Positions 1 through 4,696 of a DNA stretch of 7,572 nt are shown here, one piece after another (within the stretch, counting starts at the first letter, position 1; every line of letters starts with the position of its first letter). The notes below the pieces were generated by a model. The model saw only the letters and a list, made by a program, of their open reading frames with translations, made no database searches and was not told where the DNA came from. The translations under genes were made by a program, and so were the position numbers. Origin of the DNA: Oscillospiraceae bacterium (GTDB taxonomy: Bacteria; Bacillota; Clostridia; Oscillospirales; Ruminococcaceae). Location of the stretch: positions 1 to 7,572 of the forward strand of contig JAITFV010000042.1 in the NCBI GenBank assembly GCA_031281115.1, written 5' to 3'.

Positions 1-56
1 GGAGCGGGGGCATTTCTTATGTGGCTGTTTATGAATTGATAACAAGTGCGAATTAA
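1..56 (+). CDS. possible 3' end of an upstream + strand gene
   Basis: Two forward frames are open from the window edge and stop shortly before the terminator at 72-110. One ends at a TGA at 37-39 with the hydrophobic tail GAGAFLMWLFMN. The other ends at a TAA at 54-56 with the tail SGGISYVAVYELITSAN. A downstream + strand terminator suggests that one of them is the end of a real gene. The fragment is too short to choose the frame or name a product. If the sigK junction at about 300 is an element boundary, this gene would belong to the element. Confidence 0.3.
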   Translation, partial: SGGISYVAVYELITSAN

Positions 57-71
57 TAATTTTTTGCTGAT

Positions 72-110
72 AAGGGCAATCCCTCACTGCGGTAAGGGAT
101 TACCCTTTTT
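72..110 (+). terminator. rho-independent terminator
   Basis: Arms AAGGGCAATCCCT (72-84) and AGGGATTACCCTT (95-107) form a 13-bp stem with a single C-A mismatch and a 10-nt loop. A run of five T follows at 106-110. The other side of the hairpin has no T-run in minus-strand reading, so it acts on + strand transcripts only. It closes the gene that ends at 39 or 56. Confidence 0.8.
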
Positions 111-132
111 CAATTATACTTTATGGTGCGTC

Positions 133-199
133 GTCAAGGTCGGGTAGTATTTTTTCGCTTTAAAATATGGGCGAAAAAATCTCCCCACCTACCCTTGAC
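133..199. repeat. nested imperfect inverted repeat next to the sigK junction
   Basis: GTCAAGG (133-139) faces CCTTGAC (193-199). Inside these, ATTTTTTCGC (149-158) faces GCGAAAAAAT (171-180) as a perfect 10-bp pair around a 12-nt loop. A third copy, CCTTGAC, lies at 229-235 and overlaps the -35 box of the promoter at 231. The stretch between the terminator and the sigK fragment has no convincing gene. Such symmetric sites could bind a recombinase or a repressor at an element end, but no function can be shown. Confidence 0.45.
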
Positions 200-488
200 A
201 GGGATAAAAAGCGGAACTTTTCAAAAAACCTTGACAAATCGCAAAAAATACGCTATAATGTCGATAAATAGAGGGTTTGAGGGCTATTGTGTTTATTTCA
301 TGCCTTACCAACCGCAAATTATGAACGATTAGTTTATTCCGCGCACACTCGTCGCCTGCTTCTATTTCGTCAAGGCATTCCCGTTCCTCCTTTTTTGAAA
401 GTTGTTTTGGAAATGCGCCGTTTGGTTCAAGATGAAGTGCGAGATAAAACAGATTTTGTAAAGTAAACTGAAATAAAACCGAAAACAT
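189..488 (-). CDS. sigK: N-terminal fragment of RNA polymerase sporulation sigma-K (interrupted sigK)
   Basis: Sigma-K directs late mother-cell transcription during sporulation. The start is the ATG read from 488, preceded by GGAGG eight bases upstream. Residues 1-22 are a hydrophobic leader like the pro-sequence of pro-sigma-K. Residues 23-61 match the family closely (NGAFPKQLS, GDECARNKLI, HNLRLV). Family members continue with AH-I-V-K-K and about 170 more residues. Here the match breaks after NLRLV (positions 300-308), and the frame runs about 38 unrelated codons to a TAG at 189-191. The 99-residue product lacks almost all of region 2 and all of regions 3 and 4, so it cannot be an active sigma factor. 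The layout fits a skin-like intervening element, whose excision would rejoin the halves, or a dead remnant. The 3' half is not in the window. Identity of the fragment is confident; the status of the interruption is inference. Confidence 0.85.
   Translation of the reverse strand: MFSVLFQFTLQNLFYLALHLEPNGAFPKQLSKKEERECLDEIEAGDECARNKLIVHNLRLVRHEINTIALKPSIYRHYSVFFAICQGFLKSSAFYPCQG
231..259 (+). promoter_or_regulatory. consensus sigma-A promoter pointing into the sigK fragment
   Basis: TTGACA (231-236) and TATAAT (254-259) both match the sigma-A consensus exactly, with a 17-bp spacer. Transcription would start near 266 on the + strand, cross the sigK junction at about 300 and run antisense to the sigK fragment. 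No gene with a good ribosome binding site follows on the + strand before 2788. It may serve an outward-reading transcript of a mobile element, an antisense RNA, or a gene joined to it only after rearrangement. Confidence 0.7.
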
Positions 489-566
489 GGGAAAATCCTC
501 CATAAAATAATCGTACCTTAAGTTTATGAAGGACAATTTGTCATTTATTCGGTTGTTTTGGATTTT

Positions 567-598
567 TGTATGTCCTTTTGCAATACAGTTTTATGGAC
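567..598 (-). promoter_or_regulatory. candidate sigma-E-type promoter of sigK
   Basis: Reading the minus strand upstream of sigK, CATACAAA (567-572 and beyond) resembles the sigma-E -10 element CATACAnT. CCATAAAA just upstream (ATA at 592-594) could be the -35 element. The spacing is slightly longer than usual (19 nt between ATA and CATACA), so the match is imperfect. The sigK gene of sporulating Firmicutes is known to be transcribed by sigma-E in the mother cell, which makes the site plausible. It lies about 80 bp upstream of the start codon. Confidence 0.3.
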
Positions 599-622
599 CT
601 GCATTTTACACTCGTTTAAATT

Positions 623-652
623 GAAAACCGTCCCGCGGGGTTCCGCAGCGGG
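623..652 (-). terminator. weak terminator after ahcY
   Basis: Downstream of the ahcY stop the minus strand reads CCC-GCT-GCGG-AACC-CCGC-GGG, a GC-rich hairpin with a bulge, followed by ACGG and TTTTC. The U-run is only four bases, so termination may be partial. The remaining part of the gap (489-622) holds only the presumed sigK upstream region. Confidence 0.4.
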
Positions 653-661
653 TGTTGTCCG

Positions 662-1909
662 TTAATGCCCTTCCCAGCTATTTAAATACTTCTCCTGTAT
701 GTCCGTCAGCTTGTCAATCGTAATCCCCCAGTTCACGAGCTGCCGCCATGCCACATCGCGGTCAACTTCGAGCGGGACTTTTACGACATTATCGTCGAAT
801 TTACCCTTGTTTTGCACTAAGTGCAATGCCGATAATGCCTGAATCGCAAACGACATATCCATGATTTCTGCGGGGTGTCCGTCGCCGGCGGCAAGATTCA
901 CAAGCCGACCCTCGGCGATAATATAAATCCAGTTGCCGTTACTGAGCTTGTAACCCATAATATTGTTGCGCGCAAGCTTTGATTCGACCGCAATTGCTTT
1001 AAGCCCCGCAACATCAACTTCAATATCGAAATGCCCGGCGTTGCAGCAAATTGCGCCGTTTTTCATATTGTTATAGTCGGCTTCAACAATAACATCGCGA
1101 CAGCCTGTAACGGTGATAAAAACATCACCGATTTTCGCGGCTTCGTTCATGGTCATGACTTTGAAGCCGTCCATAACCGCTTCCATCGCTTTTATAGGGT
1201 CAATTTCGGTGATTATGACGCTCGCGTTCTGCCCGAGCGCACGAGCCGCAACGCCCTTGCCGCACCAGCCGTAACCTGCGATTACAACATTTTTACCCGC
1301 GACAATAAGATTGGTGGTGCGGTTGATTCCGTCCCAAACCGATTGCCCCGTGCCGTAGCGGTTATCAAAGAGATGCTTGCAGTCGGCATCGTTTACTAAA
1401 ACCATCGGGAACTTCAGCTTGCCTTCACGGTTCATTGCAATTAAACGAATAATGCCCGTCGTGGTTTCTTCACAGCCGCCGATTACATTCGGAATTAACC
1501 CGGGATACTCACTGTGAATTAAGCTAACCAAATCGCCGCCGTCATCAATGATAATATTCGGACCGATTTTGACGACCTCGGAAATGTGCGCTTTATATTC
1601 CTCGTCTGTGCAGTTATACCACGCGAAAACCTTCAGACCCTCCTGCACCAATGCCGCGGCTACATCGTCTTGCGTAGAAAGCGGGTTGCTGCCCGTAATG
1701 TACATATCGGCGCCTCCTGCCGCAAGCACCTTGCACAGATATGCGGTTTTCGCTTCTAAATGCACAGACAGCGCGACTTTCAGCCCCGTAAAAGGTTTTG
1801 TTTTTTCAAAATCGGCTTTAATACCGCGCAGAAGCGGCATATTTGCCTCCACCCAGTCGATTTTGCGCTTGCCGCTTTCCCATAGATTAATGTCACGAAT
1901 TTGGCTCAT
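662..1909 (-). CDS. ahcY: adenosylhomocysteinase (S-adenosylhomocysteine hydrolase)
   Basis: This NAD-dependent cytosolic enzyme splits S-adenosylhomocysteine into adenosine and homocysteine, removing the inhibitory product of methyltransferases. Its 415 residues show the family's motifs in order: HLEAKTAYL (50-58), SNPLSTQDD (74-82), DDGGDL (122-127), GCEETTTG (145-152), NDADCKHLFDNRYG (173-186) with the expected catalytic Lys178 and Asp182, the NAD-binding GYGWCGKG (212-219), AGHFDIEV (291-298) and GDGHPAEIMD (342-351). It is shorter than the animal and proteobacterial enzymes and ends in KYLNSWEGH without their C-terminal Tyr-bearing tail, so it belongs to the short Thermotoga/archaeal-like group. 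Some archaeal relatives prefer S-inosylhomocysteine, a possible alternative substrate. The start is supported by GGAGG eleven bases before the ATG. It follows the LRR gene by 41 bp on the same strand and may be read with it. No other methionine-cycle gene is present. Confidence 0.95.
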   Translation of the reverse strand: MSQIRDINLWESGKRKIDWVEANMPLLRGIKADFEKTKPFTGLKVALSVHLEAKTAYLCKVLAAGGADMYITGSNPLSTQDDVAAALVQEGLKVFAWYNCTDEEYKAHISEVVKIGPNIIIDDGGDLVSLIHSEYPGLIPNVIGGCEETTTGIIRLIAMNREGKLKFPMVLVNDADCKHLFDNRYGTGQSVWDGINRTTNLIVAGKNVVIAGYGWCGKGVAARALGQNASVIITEIDPIKAMEAVMDGFKVMTMNEAAKIGDVFITVTGCRDVIVEADYNNMKNGAICCNAGHFDIEVDVAGLKAIAVESKLARNNIMGYKLSNGNWIYIIAEGRLVNLAAGDGHPAEIMDMSFAIQALSALHLVQNKGKFDDNVVKVPLEVDRDVAWRQLVNWGITIDKLTDIQEKYLNSWEGH

Positions 1910-1950
1910 TATGTTGTCCTCCCTGTTAGTTAAATAATTTTATAGAAAAA

Positions 1951-2568
1951 TCAAAAATGCACTGTTGCCCCCGGGAACTGCGCTCTGATTGCCGCGCCGT
2001 GCGTATATTCATCGAGAATATCCCTGCCTCTTGTGTCCTTTGCATTATCGTAAATAAACAGATTTCGCAGATTCGGCAGTTTTCCGTAAAGAGGACTTAT
2101 ATCTGCAATGATATTCGCGCCGAGCTCGAGTTCGGCAAGCTCGGTCAGCCATTCTAACGGCCGCACATCAGTGATATTATTATGGCTCAGATTAAGATGG
2201 GTGAGATTTTCCAAATTTGTAAGCGGGGTTAAATCGGAAATGCTGTTGACCCTTAAATCCAAACGCGTAAGGTTTACGAGCCGCGAAAACGCACTTATAT
2301 CGCTAATATCGCAGACTTTAAGTTCAAGGCTTGTCAGATTTATAAGGCGCGAAATTTGCCATATATCCTCCCTTGAGAGCGGAGTCCATTCAAGAGCGAG
2401 AGAGAATGTTGCATCGATTTTATATTCCGCACCCGCGATAATAACTGTATTTTCGCATGGTTCCTCAAGCTCCGGAGGCGGCTCCGGCTGATTAAAGACA
2501 ACCGAATAAATAACAACACCGATAAACAGCACCATGATTATACCGACTAAAATGACTATCTTATTCAT
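1951..2568 (-). CDS. membrane-anchored leucine-rich-repeat protein
   Basis: The 205-residue product starts with a short charged end and one hydrophobic segment (about 4-25), likely an uncleaved signal anchor because no lipobox Cys is seen. A Pro/Glu-rich linker (27-37) follows. Residues about 72-175 hold four to five internalin-type repeats of roughly 22 residues (LxxLxxLxLxxNxIxDIxPL pattern), for example NLTRLDLRVNSISDLTPL and NLTHLNLSHNNITDVRPL. A short non-repeat C-terminus ends the protein. The repeats should lie outside the cell and bind a protein or glycan partner, which cannot be named. The chosen ATG has a GGGGGGA ribosome binding site; the frame also extends 17 codons further upstream, but that would put charged residues ahead of the anchor and lacks a good site. 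It precedes ahcY by 41 bp; a functional link is not evident. Confidence 0.8.
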   Translation of the reverse strand: MNKIVILVGIIMVLFIGVVIYSVVFNQPEPPPELEEPCENTVIIAGAEYKIDATFSLALEWTPLSREDIWQISRLINLTSLELKVCDISDISAFSRLVNLTRLDLRVNSISDLTPLTNLENLTHLNLSHNNITDVRPLEWLTELAELELGANIIADISPLYGKLPNLRNLFIYDNAKDTRGRDILDEYTHGAAIRAQFPGATVHF

Positions 2569-2610
2569 CAGAAAAATCCCCCCGAATTTAATCATAACAT
2601 ATTTCAAACA

Positions 2611-2654
2611 AAAAAGCAATACTGTTATCCATTTCTGAAACGGATAACAGTATT
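2611..2654 (-). terminator. strong hairpin and U-tract upstream of the LRR gene
   Basis: AATACTGTTATCC (2618-2630) and GGATAACAGTATT (2642-2654) are perfect 13-bp inverted arms, and the inner TTT/AAA can extend the stem. On the minus strand the hairpin is followed by GC and six or more T (2610-2615), the shape of an intrinsic terminator. It stands 43 bp before the LRR start codon and after the minus-strand promoter at 2706-2733. It would therefore end a short RNA or control read-through into the LRR and ahcY genes. Confidence 0.65.
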
Positions 2655-2699
2655 CTGCAGCTTGCGGGTCTCCCCCCCATTGTCTGCATGACCGCTGAA
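2611..2699 (-). ncRNA. possible ~90-nt leader or small RNA
   Basis: From a start near 2699, set by the minus-strand promoter, to the U-tract at 2610-2615, the transcript would be about 90 nt. It carries an imperfect GCGGTC/GACCCGC pair (2690-2695 with 2664-2670), a run of seven G (2672-2678) and the terminator hairpin. It matches no riboswitch or sRNA class that I recognise: no SAM, SAH or T-box consensus is visible. No open reading frame of note lies in it. This is inferred only from the promoter and terminator geometry. Confidence 0.3.
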
Positions 2700-2705
2700 C
2701 CTTGA

Positions 2706-2733
2706 ATTATTCGATATTTAAAGGGTTTGACAA
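2706..2733 (-). promoter_or_regulatory. minus-strand promoter for the leader/LRR gene
   Basis: On the minus strand TTGTCA (2728-2733) and AATAAT (2706-2711) each match the sigma-A consensus in five of six positions, with a 16-bp spacer. The -35 box overlaps that of the hflX promoter on the other strand (2727-2732). The two promoters are thus back to back and probably compete for RNA polymerase. Confidence 0.45.
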
Positions 2734-2755
2734 ATGAGTTAATTTATGGTACAAT
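2727..2755 (+). promoter_or_regulatory. sigma-A promoter of hflX
   Basis: TTGACA (2727-2732) is a perfect -35 box and TACAAT (2750-2755) a near-consensus -10 box, 17 bp apart. The start would be near 2762, leaving a short leader of about 25 nt. An AAGGA ribosome binding site (2778-2782) precedes the hflX ATG at 2788. Confidence 0.8.
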
Positions 2756-2787
2756 AACTTTAGGACTTTAAACATTAAGGAAATTCT

Positions 2788-4599
2788 ATGCAAAAAATAA
2801 ACGGAAACATTAGCAGCATCCGCCGCTCTTATATTGAGCGGCTCGAAAGCATATATGATATGGAAATTGACCGCCGGGAATTCTGCACGGTTGAAATGCT
2901 TGACGCTCTTGCGTTCTTCACCGAAGCCACCGGCAGGGAAGCAATGGTGTACCTCGACCGCGCAGGGCGGATACTGGCAATTGCCGTCGGCGAGCAGGAT
3001 AGGGTCAGCTTGCCGCTGCTTAAAACCCGCCGCTCCGAAGAGCGGCTTTCGGGAATCCGCTGTATTCACACCCACCCCGGCGGGAATTCGAGGTTATCGG
3101 AAGTGGACGTTCAGTCCCTCAAGAAAATGCGTTTTGATGCAATGGCGGCTGTAGGCGTGAAAGACGGCAAGCCGGTTTCAATGCAGGTCGGAATTTTAAA
3201 CGAGATTGCAGATAACGGTGAGTTTTCCGTAAATCTGTTCGGCTTATATAAAATCCGCTCAATTCCCGATGAAATCTTGTGGAATGAAATCGAAGCTGCC
3301 GATAACAGAATCCGTGCCGCAAAATCCAAGAAAGCGGGGGCAGAAACGGCACGCGCAATTTTAGTCGGCGTTGTGGGGAGTGATGCGGGTATCGCTCTGC
3401 TTGGTGAACCCTTAAAAGAACTTTCGCAGCTCGCCGATACCGCAGGTTTCATAACAGTCGGGCAGGTGACGCAACCTCGCCTAAAACCCGATAAAAGCTA
3501 TTACCTCGGCTCGGGCAGGCTGCACGACCTTGTGCTTGAAATCCAGCGTTTAAGCGCAGACACAGTGATTTTTGACGATGAGTTGTCGCCTGCGCAGATT
3601 CGCAATATCCAAAAAGAACTCGGAAAAACCGAAATCATGGACAGGACATCGCTGATTCTTGATATATTCTCGGGCCGCGCTTCCACGCATGAGGGGCGGC
3701 TGCAGGTTGAGCTTGCCGAAACCAAGTATATGCTTCCGAGAATGACCGGCTTCTGGACACATATGTCGCGTATGGGCGGCGGCGGCAGTTCCGGAACCGG
3801 CGGCGGCGCTCACCGCGGCGAGGGTGAAACGCAGCTTGAGGTTGACCGCCGGATTTTGCGTAAACGGCTCCATGATTTAGAAAAAGAAATCGATAAAATC
3901 AAAAGCCGCCGCGATGTTCAGCGCGTAGCGCGGGAACGCTCGAAAATTCCGATTGTTGCGTTCGTAGGTTACACCAATGCAGGAAAATCAACATTAATGA
4001 ACCATCTTTCCGGCAGCAATGTTTTAGCGGAAGATAAACTTTTCGCAACGCTTGACCCTGTTTCGCGCAGGGTTAGCTTCGGCTGTGGGGAACTGCTTTT
4101 AGTTGACACCGTGGGTTTTATAAACAAGCTCCCGCATGACCTTGTAGATGCGTTCCGCGCCACCCTCGAAGAAGCTAAGCACGCCGATTTGCTTCTGCAC
4201 GTTGTTGACAGCTCTTCGCCGGAATCAGAAGCGCAGATGAAAACCGTAAGCGAGGTACTTGTGCAGTTAGATGCAGGACATAAACCGATTTTGACTGTGT
4301 ATAATAAATGCGATGTTTCAGGAGAAACTGTTTCTGAAAGAAACAGCGTCTGCGTTTCTGCCAAAACCGGAACAGGAATGGAAGAACTTAAAAAAACAGT
4401 AATACAAAAACTCGCTGAAACGCGCATAGAAATTTCGGTTTTGCTGCCGCTCGGCTCGGGTTCGCTCGTGTCCCGCGTGTATGCAAACGGGCAAGTCACC
4501 GGCTGCGAGTATTTAGAAACCGGCATTAAAATTAAAGCTGCTGTGAACTTAGAGGACGCATCGCGCTTACGTGCTGAGGCACTTGAAATATATAGGTAA
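2788..4599 (+). CDS. hflX: GTPase HflX with N-terminal JAMM-like domain
   Basis: HflX is a ribosome-associated GTPase that binds the 50S subunit and, in the best-studied cases, splits stalled or stressed 70S ribosomes. The 603 residues fall into three parts. Residues 1 to about 185 form an extension carrying HTHPGGN...SEVD, with His94, His96, Ser104 and Asp107 in exact JAMM spacing (HxH-x7-SxxD) and Glu51 upstream. Residues about 188-380 are the HflX domain, with the glycine-rich loop (329-340) and signature GEGETQLEVDRR (344-355), then a basic coiled helix. The G domain has G1 GYTNAGKST (394-402), Thr421 as G2, G3 DTVGF (440-444), G4 NKCD (506-509) and G5 SAKTG (524-528), followed by a C-terminal domain to 603. 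E. coli HflX is about 430 residues and lacks the first part; clostridial homologues commonly have a similar extension. Start and promoter are well supported. No clear terminator follows it. Confidence 0.95.
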   Translation: MQKINGNISSIRRSYIERLESIYDMEIDRREFCTVEMLDALAFFTEATGREAMVYLDRAGRILAIAVGEQDRVSLPLLKTRRSEERLSGIRCIHTHPGGNSRLSEVDVQSLKKMRFDAMAAVGVKDGKPVSMQVGILNEIADNGEFSVNLFGLYKIRSIPDEILWNEIEAADNRIRAAKSKKAGAETARAILVGVVGSDAGIALLGEPLKELSQLADTAGFITVGQVTQPRLKPDKSYYLGSGRLHDLVLEIQRLSADTVIFDDELSPAQIRNIQKELGKTEIMDRTSLILDIFSGRASTHEGRLQVELAETKYMLPRMTGFWTHMSRMGGGGSSGTGGGAHRGEGETQLEVDRRILRKRLHDLEKEIDKIKSRRDVQRVARERSKIPIVAFVGYTNAGKSTLMNHLSGSNVLAEDKLFATLDPVSRRVSFGCGELLLVDTVGFINKLPHDLVDAFRATLEEAKHADLLLHVVDSSSPESEAQMKTVSEVLVQLDAGHKPILTVYNKCDVSGETVSERNSVCVSAKTGTGMEELKKTVIQKLAETRIEISVLLPLGSGSLVSRVYANGQVTGCEYLETGIKIKAAVNLEDASRLRAEALEIYR

Positions 4600-4615
4600 T
4601 TTCGCAAGAGGTCTA

Positions 4616-4643
4616 TTTCACAATCGGCTATAAATATGTGAAA
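4616..4643. promoter_or_regulatory. inverted repeat around a -10-like box before the GH4 operon
   Basis: TTTCACA (4616-4622) and TGTGAAA (4637-4643) are perfect 7-bp arms 14 bp apart, with flanking CTA/TAG adding partial symmetry. Between them lies TATAAA (4629-4634), which could be a -10 box, though no good -35 box is found 17 bp upstream. The arrangement could be a repressor operator for the sugar operon. It lacks a T-run, so it is not an evident terminator for hflX. The rest of the 97-bp gap has an AGGAGG (4646-4651) with no start codon at proper distance. Confidence 0.35.
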
Positions 4644-4696
4644 GTAGGAGGAAACGAAGCTATTCTCTATTGGTGAAGAAAGGATTTGATGAAAAC

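Noticed and set aside
195..225. A second promoter starting at TTGACA 195-200
   Set aside because: No -10-like sequence is present 15-19 bp downstream.
123..332. A 69-codon + strand frame starting at ATG 123
   Set aside because: It has no ribosome binding site and no recognisable family, lies on both sides of a strong promoter and a repeat region, and overlaps the sigK fragment antisense.
2569..2619. Upstream ATG for the LRR protein, adding 17 residues
   Set aside because: The internal ATG at 2568 is directly preceded by GGGGGGA and gives a normal signal anchor; the longer form overlaps the leader downstream of the hairpin and has no comparable site.
2618..2700. SAM, SAH or T-box riboswitch before the LRR-ahcY genes
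   Set aside because: The link with ahcY made this attractive, but none of the conserved cores of these classes could be read in the leader.
4670..4696. Upstream TTG/GTG starts for GH4, adding nine or eight residues
   Set aside because: The AGGAGG at 4646-4651 is about 18 nt away from the TTG. The ATG at 4697 has its own GAAAGGA and gives the family's usual N-terminus right before the NAD-binding motif.
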